Positions 19,855 through 28,616 of a stretch of 64,000 bases of DNA are shown piece by piece (the stretch's first letter is position 1; each line of letters opens with the position of its first letter). The stretch comes from Bradyrhizobium iriomotense. Its GTDB lineage: Bacteria > Pseudomonadota > Alphaproteobacteria > Rhizobiales > Xanthobacteraceae. The notes beneath the pieces are model-generated. The model searched no databases, was not told where the DNA came from, and was given only the letters and a program-made list of their open reading frames with translations. The stretch lies in NCBI RefSeq assembly GCF_018129405.1, contig NZ_JAFCLP010000011.1:177722-241721 (forward strand), read 5' to 3'. Position numbers and translations under genes: made by a program.

Positions 19855-21510
19855 TCAGGCTTCGCGGTAATCGAGCAGGATCAGCCCGACCAGGATGAAG
19901 GCGACGGGCCAAATCCAGGCCGCGGCCCGGCTGACGCGGCCGTCGAGGCGCAGCTCGATCCAGCGAGCCCAGCCGGCGGCGACACCGCAGAGCGCAAGCG
20001 GAGTGTGGCTCATCTCGATGAGCAGCTGGTCCTTGATATTGGCGATCGCATGGGAATGCGTAAGCAGCAGCGCACCGCCGAGTGCCGTGGTCAATGGGAA
20101 CACCAAAGCCGCCGGCCCGGCCTTGCTGCCACGTAAGCGCACGCGCCATTCGAACAGGCCGAACACGGCGATCAGCAGCACGAAGATACGATGCTGCGCC
20201 ACTTCGGGATCGCGCAGCGACTCGAAGAAGCCGGCCGGCCCGAGCGGCCAGGCCTGCTCGTCGGCGCGGAAGAACAGGAAGGCCGCCATCACGAGGAAGA
20301 GCAGCGGCCAGTGCCGCGCCCAGCGGCCCCAGCGAAAATGCTCGATGAGCGCCAGGAGCCCGATCAGCACCACGAAGACGCCGGCCCAGTGATGGTTGTA
20401 CTCCGACCAGGCGATGTCCTCGGCATTGCGCGGCAGGATCGTGCCCTCGCCGGGAACGTAGGCCGCTTGTGCGTTGGCGCGACCGGCGTCCGCAAGCGTG
20501 ATCTTCGCCTGGAGCTGCGCGACGGTCAGCCTGTCGTAATCCGGGCTGGTCAGGCGCGGCGGCCATTGCGGCGTCGCGCGCTCGACGATCTCATGCCAAT
20601 CCAGGCGATCGTGAGGGAGATCCACGCCGGGCGGCAATGACGTCAGGGACGCAGCGGCCAGCAGAACGGTGAGGCCGATGCCGATCTCGACCTCGGCGAA
20701 ACGCTTCAGGCGAAGGATCGGCGTCGTGGGGTCGCGGCGCAGCCGCTCGACCAGGAAGTAATTGCCCGCGCCGAGCGTCAGCAGCATCAAGAGCAGGCCG
20801 AGCTTGGCCAGGGTCATGACACCATAGGCGGTGCCGTAGATTGCAGCGACCGAGCCGATATAGTTCGTCGCCATGACCAGGCCGCCGCAGACGATCGCAG
20901 CGACCGCGGCCATCGACATCAACGAATAGCGGCGCGCGATGAGGCGCCAGTCGCCGGCGTCCTTGCAGGCATTCAGCGCGATCAGGAAATAGGGCAGACC
21001 GCCGATCCAGACCGACGCCCCTGCCATGTGGCCAGCATCGGACAGCAGCAACGGCCAGCGCACATCCGGCCGGCTGGCCGCATGCGTGAGCCGGGTCTGC
21101 ATCGCCAGCGCCAGCACGGACAGGACGAGAAGCGCGGCCGACCGGGCCCGGTGCGCGGGACCTTGCGCCAGGACGGCGATGCCTACTGCGCAAGCTGCAA
21201 TGACGAGGTCAGCGCGGCCGAAATCGGCGCCGACCGCCTCGCTCCAGGGCACCTGGAGCGTCCCGACCAGCGCGGCCGCGTTGAGCGCCAGCGAGGCGAC
21301 GGTGAGGACTGCCCATGCGAAGGCGCTGAACCGCAGGAACGTCCGGCATCGCTCCTCGATCGTGAGGCCATAGACGGAGAGCTGCGGCTGCAGCGGTCCC
21401 CACAGCAACAGCTGAAAGGCAAGACCGCCGAGGGTGAACGACTGGGCGATCAGGATCAGGCCCCGCAGGACCACCGACAGATAGCCGAAGATGTCGAGAA
21501 GCAGGTACAA
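19855..21510 (-). CDS. copD: CopD-family copper/membrane protein, long form
   Basis: About 551 residues if it starts at the TTG at 21510, eleven bases beyond the copC stop. No ATG or GTG is near, and the longer open frame upstream is the copC gene in another frame. The first half (to about residue 300) is an eight-helix CopD domain with HMAGASVWIGGLPYFLIAL. The second half adds a region with CDERADEQ-like charged loops and more membrane helices (WAGVFVVLIGLLALIEHF; IAVFGLFEWRVRL; LLTHSHAIANIKDQLLIEMSH), including a His-rich HSHAIA. Inner-membrane protein for copper movement with the periplasmic CopC encoded upstream. Confidence 0.85.
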   Translation of the reverse strand: MYLLLDIFGYLSVVLRGLILIAQSFTLGGLAFQLLLWGPLQPQLSVYGLTIEERCRTFLRFSAFAWAVLTVASLALNAAALVGTLQVPWSEAVGADFGRADLVIAACAVGIAVLAQGPAHRARSAALLVLSVLALAMQTRLTHAASRPDVRWPLLLSDAGHMAGASVWIGGLPYFLIALNACKDAGDWRLIARRYSLMSMAAVAAIVCGGLVMATNYIGSVAAIYGTAYGVMTLAKLGLLLMLLTLGAGNYFLVERLRRDPTTPILRLKRFAEVEIGIGLTVLLAAASLTSLPPGVDLPHDRLDWHEIVERATPQWPPRLTSPDYDRLTVAQLQAKITLADAGRANAQAAYVPGEGTILPRNAEDIAWSEYNHHWAGVFVVLIGLLALIEHFRWGRWARHWPLLFLVMAAFLFFRADEQAWPLGPAGFFESLRDPEVAQHRIFVLLIAVFGLFEWRVRLRGSKAGPAALVFPLTTALGGALLLTHSHAIANIKDQLLIEMSHTPLALCGVAAGWARWIELRLDGRVSRAAAWIWPVAFILVGLILLDYREA

Positions 21511-21520
21511 GGCCGTAACG

Positions 21521-21883
21521 TCAGCGGACGGTGAACGGAATGTCGCCGCGGGTGATGTGCCCGTCGACGCTGAGTACCTGCCAGCGCAGGTGCCACGCCC
21601 CGGCCGGCAGCAGCGTCGCATCTGCATTGAGCTCGTCCGCGGGCGCATCGGGCGACGGCTTCAGGGCGCGCGGCGCACCGTCCGGAGCCAGCAGCGTCAG
21701 TTTGGAGCGCGCGCGATCGATCCGGCTGTTGAAGTGCAGGCGGATCGCGACGGTGTCGCCGGATATTGTCGCGCCGCTTGCCGGCGAGGACGAGACGATG
21801 ATGGCGTGGGCCTGGGATGCGTTTGGATGAGCAGAAAACCACAGGGCAGATAGAACGAACGCGATTCGGAAGAACGCGCGCAT
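21521..21883 (-). CDS. copC: CopC-family periplasmic copper-binding protein
   Basis: 120 residues from the ATG at 21883. Signal peptide MRAFFRIAFVLSALWFSAHP ends before AHAIIVSSSPASG. The mature N-terminal His is the expected Cu(II) ligand, and SSPASGATI is the CopC hallmark. The C-terminal WQVLSVDGHITRGDIPFTV supplies the other conserved Asp-His pair. Length is usual for CopC. Coupled to the copD homologue encoded downstream; together they bind and pass copper across the inner membrane. Confidence 0.92.
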   Translation of the reverse strand: MRAFFRIAFVLSALWFSAHPNASQAHAIIVSSSPASGATISGDTVAIRLHFNSRIDRARSKLTLLAPDGAPRALKPSPDAPADELNADATLLPAGAWHLRWQVLSVDGHITRGDIPFTVR

Positions 21884-22055
21884 GATACTCACTCGCTGTC
21901 GATAGCCGTCTGTTTCACCCGCCCCCTGGCGCGTGATCTTCACCGGACGCTATGTTGGCGCGAGTTGGCTGTTCGCAAGGGCGCGACGAATTCGGATCTG
22001 ATCACGGATCGAGGAAAGTCGCCGATTGTTGCCGTTGCGACACACTGAGGTGCGA

Positions 22056-23126
22056 TCACCCAGGCGCGGCGTCCCTGCCCAGTTCGTCAGGATCGACCAT
22101 GCGCCGCCGGTCGTTCGGAGCCATGCGGCGGTAGAGCATGACCGAGACCAGCCATGCGATCGCGAACAGTGCGATCACGGCGAAGCCGACATTGGCGAGC
22201 GAAGTGTTGAGGGCCTCGACCAGCGACCACGGCCCGCCCGACAGGCCGAGCCGGTCTGCAATGAGACCGAGCGCCTCGATGCCGCCGACGAGCAGCGCGA
22301 CCGCGACGGAGGCGCCGGTAATCGTGAGATTGTACCAGAGCTTGCGATAGGGATCGACGAAGGCCCAGCGATAGGCGCTCACCATGAGGGCGGAATCGGC
22401 GGTGTCGACCAGCGCCATGCCGGCGGCGAACAGCGCGGGGAAGACCAGCACCTGCGCGAGCGAGACGCCGCGCGCGGCTTCGGTGGCGGAGATGCCGAGC
22501 AGACCGATCTCGGTCGCGGTGTCGAAGCCGAGCCCGAACAGCAGGCCGAGCGGATACATGTGCCAGGGCCTGGTCACCAGGCGGAACATCGGAGCGAGAC
22601 ATCGCGCCATGAATCCACGGGCGGCGAGCAGTGCCTCGAGCTGCGCGGCATCATGGACGCCCTGCTCCCGCACCTCGCGCAGGATCCGCCACAGCCCGGC
22701 GAAGATGGCGAGATTGATCGCCGCGATCACCAGCAGGAACAGCGCCGACACCGAAGTGCCGATCAGGCCGCCGATCTCCTTGAGCAGGCCGTCGCCGCCG
22801 AGACTCACGACGCCGAGCGCGAGCAGCATGGTCGCGACCAGGACGACCGTGGAATGGCCGAGCGCGAAATAGAGACCGGCGCTGCGCGGCGCATCGCCCG
22901 CCTGCATCAGCTTGCGCACGACATTGTCGATCGCGGCGATGTGGTCGGCATCGACGGCATGGCGCAGGCCGAACACCCAGGCCAGCAGCGCGGTCGCCAT
23001 CACGGTCGGCCGGTCGCCGAACAGCGCGAAGGCAGAAGCCCATGCGGCGATGTTGGCGGCGATCAACCCGCCGAACAACACACCAGGCTCGAACGCCCGC
23101 CTTGCGACACCACCTGACCGAACCAC
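22056..23126 (-). CDS. hoxN: NiCoT-family nickel/cobalt permease
   Basis: 356 residues with about eight membrane helices. The signature RHAVDADHIAAIDN in the second helix and LGFDTATEIGLL are the NiCoT metal-selectivity motifs. The GTG start at 23126 follows GGAGG with short spacing. A perfect NikR operator lies directly upstream, so nickel is the likely substrate, serving nickel enzymes such as urease or uptake hydrogenase encoded elsewhere. HoxN/HupN/NixA naming is by family; the exact paralogue is not resolved. Confidence 0.93.
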   Translation of the reverse strand: MVRSGGVARRAFEPGVLFGGLIAANIAAWASAFALFGDRPTVMATALLAWVFGLRHAVDADHIAAIDNVVRKLMQAGDAPRSAGLYFALGHSTVVLVATMLLALGVVSLGGDGLLKEIGGLIGTSVSALFLLVIAAINLAIFAGLWRILREVREQGVHDAAQLEALLAARGFMARCLAPMFRLVTRPWHMYPLGLLFGLGFDTATEIGLLGISATEAARGVSLAQVLVFPALFAAGMALVDTADSALMVSAYRWAFVDPYRKLWYNLTITGASVAVALLVGGIEALGLIADRLGLSGGPWSLVEALNTSLANVGFAVIALFAIAWLVSVMLYRRMAPNDRRRMVDPDELGRDAAPG

Positions 23127-23137
23127 GCCACCTCCAA

Positions 23138-23165
23138 GTATGATGTTTATACATATCCATCATAC
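23138..23165. promoter_or_regulatory. NikR-type nickel operator
   Basis: GTATGA, exactly 16 bases, then TCATAC. This is an exact match to the published E. coli NikR half-sites and spacing. It lies 12 bases upstream of the permease start codon, beside the ribosome site at 23131-23135. NikR plus nickel would block the gene when the metal is plentiful. Symmetry is read directly; the regulator is inferred, and no nikR gene is in the window. Confidence 0.85.
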
Positions 23166-23313
23166 CGGCCGGCAAGAGCCCTGGCCATGTTCGGGCGACG
23201 CAGCCCATTGCCCGGGAACGCGCATCTCGTGGACACATCAGATGCCGGCTCCCTCTCGCCGGCCGGGCTATCGCATATGGAGAAGAAGGGTGGCGGGTAG
23301 CTCGCCCACGGCG

Positions 23314-23356
23314 CATCCTTCGAGACGCCCGCCGATGGCGGGCTCCTCAGATGAGG
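23314..23356. repeat. Extragenic palindromic repeat, unit A
   Basis: Begins CATCCTTCGAGACG and ends CTCCTCAGATGAGG, with a central hairpin (GCCCGCC, three-base loop, GGCGGGC). Unit B 45 bases on is its reverse complement with a few changes. This CCTTCGAGACG...CTCAGGATGAGG type is widespread in Bradyrhizobium genomes as far as I remember. Confidence 0.7.
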
Positions 23357-23400
23357 GCGGAGTCCGCGGCAGCAATTTAAACGGGGTCAATTCTGCTTAG

Positions 23401-23447
23401 CCTCATCCTGAGGAGCCCGCTGGAAGCGGTCGCCTCGAAGGGCGAGG
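23401..23447. repeat. Extragenic palindromic repeat, unit B (inverted)
   Basis: Starts CCTCATCCTGAGGAGCCCGC and ends CGAAGGGCGAGG. It is an inverted copy of unit A, so the pair could fold into a long cruciform or act as two-way transcription stops. The central hairpin is less perfect than in unit A. Confidence 0.7.
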
Positions 23448-23657
23448 CGCTTGCTCAGGCCGCCACCAAGACGCCATCTGCGATGGCCCCCCTCTCGCCG
23501 GCCGCAACCACGGCCGGAACCACGATCCGGCACAGGCGCGTTCGTCATTTCGCCGCAGGGTATCCCTTTGACTCCACGACATCGGGCGTCCCAATCTAGA
23601 GTGCACGTAACTTGCATGCCGGTGACGACTTTTTCTTAGTGAAGGTGGAGGCATATG

Positions 23658-25448
23658 ATGAACGAAAACGACATCCGGGGTCTGATCGCGGAGGTGAAGC
23701 AAGGCACGCTGTCGCGACGCTCGTTCATCCGGACCATGGCTGCGGTCGGGATCGCAGCGCCGGTCGCAAGCCAGATCCTGCTCTGGAACGACGTGGCGAT
23801 GGCGGATGCGACGCTCGCCTACAAGCCGACCAAGGCCGGCGGCGGCGGCCCGCTCAAGATCCTGCTCTGGCAGGCGCCCACTTTGCTCAATCCGCATTTC
23901 GCGAACGGCACCAAGGACCAGATCGCCTCGCGCGTCTTCTTCGAGCCGCTCGCCGGCTGGGACAACGACGGCAATCTCATCCCCTGCCTTGCCGCCGAGG
24001 TCCCGACCAAGGCGAACGGCGGCCTTGCAGCCGACGGCATGAGCGTGATCTGGAAACTGAAGCAGGGCGTCAAATGGCATGACGGCAAGCCCTTCACCGC
24101 CGACGACGTCGTCTTCACCTGGCAGTACGCGGCGGATCTCGCAACCGCGGCCTACACCACGGGCTCCTACAAGGACATCAAGGTCGAGAAGATCGACGAC
24201 CACGCCGTCAAGGTGATCTTCAGGGCGCCGACGCCATTCTGGGCCGACCCGTTCGTCGGCTCGGTCGGCCAGATCCTGCCGAAGCATCATTTCGGCGATT
24301 ATGCCGGCGCAAAGTCACGCGAGGCTCCCGGCAATCTGAAGCCGGTCGGCACCGGCCCATACAAATTCGTCGAGTTCAAGCCGGGCGACCTGATCCGCGC
24401 CGAACGCAATCCCGACTATCACGTCAAGAACCAGCCGCATTTCGACACGCTCGAGGTCAAGGGCGGCGGCGATGCGGTGTCTGCGGCGCGCGCCGTGCTG
24501 CAGACCGGCGAATACGACTATGCCTGGAACATGCAGGTGGAGGAGGAGGTCCTCAAGCGCATGGAGGCGGGCGGCAAAGGAAAGCTCGACGTCACGCCCT
24601 CCGGCAACGTCGAGTTCATCATCCTCAACACGACGGACCCGTGGACCGAGGTCGACGGCGAACGTTCGAGCGTCAAGACCAAGCACCCGACGCTGTCCGA
24701 TCCCGCCGTCCGCCGGGCGATCAATCTGTTGATCGACCGCGACTCGATCCAGAAGTTCATCTACGGACGCGGCGGCGTCGCAACCGCGAGCTTCGTCAAC
24801 GCGCCCAAGCAGTTCAAGTCGCCCAAGCTGAAATACGAATTCGACGCCGACAAGGCCAACAAGATCCTCGACGAGGCCGGCTGGACCAAGGGCGCGGATG
24901 GCATCCGCGAGAAGGACGGCAAGAAGCTCAAATACGTGTTCCAGACCTCGACCAACGCCCCGCGCCAGAAGACCCAGGCCATCATCAAGCAAGCCTGCCA
25001 GAAGGCCGGCATCGAGATCGAGATCAAGGCGGTCGCCGCATCGGTGTTCTTCTCCTCTGATGTCGGCAACCCCGACACCTACTCGAAATTCTATGCCGAC
25101 ATGGAGATGTACAACACGACGCAGCCGCAGCCCGATCCGGAGCGCTTCCTTAACCAGTGCGTCTCCTGGGAGATCGCCACCAAGGACAACAAATGGCTCG
25201 GCCGCAACAATTCGCGCTATTCCGATCCTGAAGCCGACAAGGCCTACAAGGCCGCGCAGAACGAGCTCGACCCGGTCAAGCGCGCCGCGCTGCTGATCAG
25301 GGTCGACGAGATCTTCTGCGAGGCCAACGTGCTCCTGCCGCTACTCTCGCGCAACATCGTTGGCGCCGGCGTCAACAATCTGATGGTCGACATCTCGGGC
25401 TGGGACGTCACGACGTGGAATCTGGCGAGCTGGTATCGGAGTTCGTAG
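23658..25448 (+). CDS. Peptide/nickel-type ABC substrate-binding protein (SBP_bac_5), orphan
   Basis: 596 residues from the second of two adjacent ATGs (23655 and 23658), six bases after GGTGGAGG. Tat leader: LSRRSFIRTMAAVGIAAP. The mature part has LWQAPTLLNPHFANGTKDQ, VKWHDGKPFTADDVVFTWQYA and AVRRAINLLIDRD, the hallmarks of cluster-C (DppA/OppA) binding proteins. No permease or ATPase gene is next to it, so partners must be elsewhere or shared. The ligand may be a peptide, metal chelate or other large solute; the neighbouring nickel permease gene makes a nickel chelate possible but unproven. Confidence 0.9.
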   Translation: MNENDIRGLIAEVKQGTLSRRSFIRTMAAVGIAAPVASQILLWNDVAMADATLAYKPTKAGGGGPLKILLWQAPTLLNPHFANGTKDQIASRVFFEPLAGWDNDGNLIPCLAAEVPTKANGGLAADGMSVIWKLKQGVKWHDGKPFTADDVVFTWQYAADLATAAYTTGSYKDIKVEKIDDHAVKVIFRAPTPFWADPFVGSVGQILPKHHFGDYAGAKSREAPGNLKPVGTGPYKFVEFKPGDLIRAERNPDYHVKNQPHFDTLEVKGGGDAVSAARAVLQTGEYDYAWNMQVEEEVLKRMEAGGKGKLDVTPSGNVEFIILNTTDPWTEVDGERSSVKTKHPTLSDPAVRRAINLLIDRDSIQKFIYGRGGVATASFVNAPKQFKSPKLKYEFDADKANKILDEAGWTKGADGIREKDGKKLKYVFQTSTNAPRQKTQAIIKQACQKAGIEIEIKAVAASVFFSSDVGNPDTYSKFYADMEMYNTTQPQPDPERFLNQCVSWEIATKDNKWLGRNNSRYSDPEADKAYKAAQNELDPVKRAALLIRVDEIFCEANVLLPLLSRNIVGAGVNNLMVDISGWDVTTWNLASWYRSS

Positions 25449-25484
25449 CTCGCAAAGGACGTGTTTGTCGCGGCGCTTCGCAAT

Positions 25485-27092
25485 TCAGCTCGGATGGCTG
25501 AACAGGTCCGTCGTGGCATCGTCGACTGCGATATCGACCAGCGCGGGACCGTTCGAAACCAGCGCCTCCGCCAGGATGCGGTCGACATCGCTGGCATCGA
25601 TGACGCGCTGCCCCACACAGCCCATTCCCCTGGCGAGCGCGACGAAGTCGAGCCCGGGCAGGTCGATTCCGGGCGGACGATGGGCCTGCATGAGCCGGCT
25701 GAAAGCACGCATCGCGCCATAACCTGAATTGTTCATGATCACAAAGGTGATTGGCAGCTGGCGTTGCGCGGCGGTCCAGATCGCCTGGATGCAGTACATC
25801 GCCGACCCGTCGCCGATCAGGGCGACGATGCGGCGGCCGGGCCGTGCCAATGCGACGCCGACGGAGGCCGGCAGGCTGTAACCGAGTCCACCGCTCGCCA
25901 TGGTGTAGAAACTGTCCGCGCCGCGCATAGGCAGGAATTGCTGGATTGCGGGACGATGCGACGGCGCCTCCTCCACGACAATCGCATCGCGCGGCATCAG
26001 CGCCGACAACCGGCTCAGCGCATGGGCCGGAGGAATTGGATTCTGCGCCGCAGGCGCGGCAGGCCGCACCCGCGCGGCGGGCACCTCGCGCTTCGCCACA
26101 TCGGGCAGCGCCGATTGAAGCGCAACGAGCGCCTTCGGAAGCGTGCTGATGATGGTGTCGCCGACGGCCGCGGACGCGGCTTCGGTCGGATCGTCGGTGA
26201 TCTGCCAGACCGGCGTTCCATCATCGAGCAATTCGCATTGTCCCTCGACGTGGAAGGTGAACACGGGCGCGCCGACCACGACGATCAGATCAGCGCCGCG
26301 CAAGGCGCGGGCAAGCCCTCCCGGCGCGGCCGGAAGAAAGCCTGCGAATTGCGGATGCAATTCCGGAAAGCTCGACCGGCTCGACATCGGACTTGCCCAG
26401 ACCGCCGCCCGCGCCCGTTCCGCCACGGCGACCATCGCGTCGACACAGCCGTTGCGATCGATCTCGGGGCCAACAACGAAGACAGGCCGCTTGGCCGCTG
26501 CGATCGCTGCGCCGAGCCGGACGATCGCCGCCGGATCCGGCGCAAACTCAGTTGCGATGTGGCGCACCGGCGGAGCCACGGCAGGCCGTGCCCAATCATC
26601 CGACGGCACCGACACGAAGGTCGGTCCGCGCGGATGTTGCATGGCCGTGTGGAAGGCCTGTGCAATAGCCGCAGGAACATCCTCAGGCCGCGCCGGCTCC
26701 GCACTCCATTTCACATAGGGCTTTGGAAATTGCTCGGCATCCTCGGCGAAGAGATAAGGCCGCATCCGCAGCAGGCTGCGTGCCTGCTGTCCTGACGTCA
26801 CGACCATCGACGTCTTGTTGCGAAATGCCGTGAAGAGATTGCCGAGCGCGTGACCGAGCCCGGCTGCCGAATGCAGATTGACGAAGGCCGGCCGCCCCGT
26901 CGCCTGCGCATAGCCGTCGGCCATGCCGACGACGCAGCCTTCCTGCAGGCCAAGCACGTAGTCGATGTCGTCGGGCCAGTCGCCGAGGAAGGTAAGCTCG
27001 GTCGAGCCGGGATTGCCGAAAACGCGATCGACGCCGAAGGAGCGAAGCACACCGAGGGTCGCTTCCCGAACCGTGAGAACTTTCGAATTCAT
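25485..27092 (-). CDS. mdlC: Benzoylformate decarboxylase-like ThDP enzyme
   Basis: 535 residues, all three ThDP-enzyme domains present. VFGNPGSTELTFL near residue 20 carries the Ser, LHSAAGLGH near 70 the first catalytic His, and the middle-domain APVFTFHVEG the second His seen in Pseudomonas benzoylformate decarboxylase. The ThDP/Mg motif is IGDGSAMYCIQAIWTAAQ...NNSGYGA near 430-470. Decarboxylates a 2-oxo aryl acid to the aldehyde, fitting the adjacent aldehyde dehydrogenase gene. Acetolactate synthase-like or oxalyl-type alternatives fit less well because of the two His residues. Last gene of the marR operon. Confidence 0.85.
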   Translation of the reverse strand: MNSKVLTVREATLGVLRSFGVDRVFGNPGSTELTFLGDWPDDIDYVLGLQEGCVVGMADGYAQATGRPAFVNLHSAAGLGHALGNLFTAFRNKTSMVVTSGQQARSLLRMRPYLFAEDAEQFPKPYVKWSAEPARPEDVPAAIAQAFHTAMQHPRGPTFVSVPSDDWARPAVAPPVRHIATEFAPDPAAIVRLGAAIAAAKRPVFVVGPEIDRNGCVDAMVAVAERARAAVWASPMSSRSSFPELHPQFAGFLPAAPGGLARALRGADLIVVVGAPVFTFHVEGQCELLDDGTPVWQITDDPTEAASAAVGDTIISTLPKALVALQSALPDVAKREVPAARVRPAAPAAQNPIPPAHALSRLSALMPRDAIVVEEAPSHRPAIQQFLPMRGADSFYTMASGGLGYSLPASVGVALARPGRRIVALIGDGSAMYCIQAIWTAAQRQLPITFVIMNNSGYGAMRAFSRLMQAHRPPGIDLPGLDFVALARGMGCVGQRVIDASDVDRILAEALVSNGPALVDIAVDDATTDLFSHPS

Positions 27093-27128
27093 GAACAGAC
27101 GTCCTGGTGGGCTTCGCTTGCGGCGTGG

Positions 27129-28577
27129 TTAGAACGGATAGTGCTGCGGCTGCGTCTCGATCGTGATCCAGCGCAGATCGGTGAATTCGGCGATCCCGGC
27201 CTGACCGCCGAAGCGGCCGTAGCCCGATCCCTTCACGCCGCCGAACGGCATCTGCGCCTCGTCATGCACGGTCGGGCCGTTGACGTGGCAGATGCCGCTT
27301 TCGATGCGCTGCGCCACCGTCAGCGCACGCGCGACGTCGCGGCCGAACACGGCGGCCGAGAGACCGTACTCGGTGTCGTTGGCGAGCCGCACGGCCTCGT
27401 CGACGCCGCGGGCGTGGATCACGGAGACCACCGGACCAAAACTCTCCTCGGTATAGATGCGCATGCCGGGCACGACGCGGTCGAGCACCGTTGCCGGAAC
27501 GACCGTGCCGGCGCGCTCGCCGCCCGCGAGCTTGACGGCGCCCTTGGCGATGGCGTCGTCGATCAGCGCGACGACGTGCCTGGCCGGCGCTTCGTCGATC
27601 ATCGAGCCGACCACGACCGGACCGGAGCGCGGGTCACCGGCGGGAAGCGCGCTCGCCTTCTTCGCGAGCTTCTCGACAAAGGACGCGGCGACCGCCTCGT
27701 CGACGATCACGCGCTCGGTCGACATGCAGACCTGGCCCTGGTTGATGAAGGCGCCAAACGCCACGGCCGCGACGGCGGCATCGAGATCGGCATCGTCGAG
27801 CACGACCAGCGGCGCCTTGCCGCCCAGCTCCAGCAGCACCGGCTTGAGGTGGCGGCCGGCGAGCTCGGCGATGACGCGGCCGACACGGGTCGAGCCGGTA
27901 AAGTTGATTCGCCGTACCGCGGGATTGGCGATGAGGCGCTCGACGACGGCCGGCGCATCCGCGGGCGCGTTGGTCACGACGTTCACGACGCCCGGCGGAA
28001 AGCCCGCGTCCCTGAACACCTCGCCGACCAGCCGGTGCGTGCCCGGGCAGATCTCGGATGCCTTGAGCACGACCGTATTGCCGCAGGCGAGCGGCGTTGC
28101 CACGGCACGGACGCCCAGAATGATCGGGGCATTCCACGGCGCGATGCCGAGGCACACGCCCGCCGGCTGGCGCACGGACATGGCAATGCATCCCGGCTTG
28201 TCGGACGGGATCACCTCGCCCGCGATCTGCGTGGTCAGCGATGCCGCCTCGCGCAGCATGCCGGAAGCGAGCTTGACGTTGAAGGCCGACCAGACCTGCG
28301 TCGTGCCGATCTCGGCCATCATGATCTTGATGAAGGCATCGCGCTTGGCATCGAGCACATCGGCCGCCTTCAGCAGCAGCGCGCGCCTTGCGTTGGGGCC
28401 GAGCGCAGACCATGCGGGAAGCGCGGTGCAAGCCGCCGCCACCGCGGCGTCGGCATCCGAAATCGTCGCAGCGGCGGCCCGGCTTGCGACCTCCTGCGAC
28501 AGCGGATTGCGCCGCTCGAACACCTTGCCGGAAGCAGCGACCTGATCCTGGCCGTTGATGAGAAGACTGACGTCCAT
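27129..28577 (-). CDS. NAD(P)-dependent aromatic aldehyde dehydrogenase
   Basis: 482 residues. Key segments: LGIAPWNAPIILGVRA near 145, FTGSTRVGRVIAE near 220, LELGGKAPLVVLDDAD with the general-base Glu near 250, and NQGQVCMSTERV with the catalytic Cys near 285. Closest in look to benzaldehyde, vanillin and salicylaldehyde dehydrogenases. Oxidises the aldehyde made by the decarboxylase encoded 36 bases downstream to an aryl acid. GGGAGG precedes its ATG. Confidence 0.9.
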   Translation of the reverse strand: MDVSLLINGQDQVAASGKVFERRNPLSQEVASRAAAATISDADAAVAAACTALPAWSALGPNARRALLLKAADVLDAKRDAFIKIMMAEIGTTQVWSAFNVKLASGMLREAASLTTQIAGEVIPSDKPGCIAMSVRQPAGVCLGIAPWNAPIILGVRAVATPLACGNTVVLKASEICPGTHRLVGEVFRDAGFPPGVVNVVTNAPADAPAVVERLIANPAVRRINFTGSTRVGRVIAELAGRHLKPVLLELGGKAPLVVLDDADLDAAVAAVAFGAFINQGQVCMSTERVIVDEAVAASFVEKLAKKASALPAGDPRSGPVVVGSMIDEAPARHVVALIDDAIAKGAVKLAGGERAGTVVPATVLDRVVPGMRIYTEESFGPVVSVIHARGVDEAVRLANDTEYGLSAAVFGRDVARALTVAQRIESGICHVNGPTVHDEAQMPFGGVKGSGYGRFGGQAGIAEFTDLRWITIETQPQHYPF

Positions 28578-28616
28578 GAGAACCTCCCTGATGTCTTGCT
28601 GATGTCTTGGCTGCGC

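Larger units (their letters stand above)
23166..23654. other. Gene-free stretch with palindromic repeats
   Basis: Roughly 490 bases without a supported gene. It holds the two inverted repeat units described separately. Two further fragments share CTCTCGCCGGCC, near 23251 and 23491. The downstream 60 bases form the leader of the orphan SBP gene. Confidence 0.6.
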
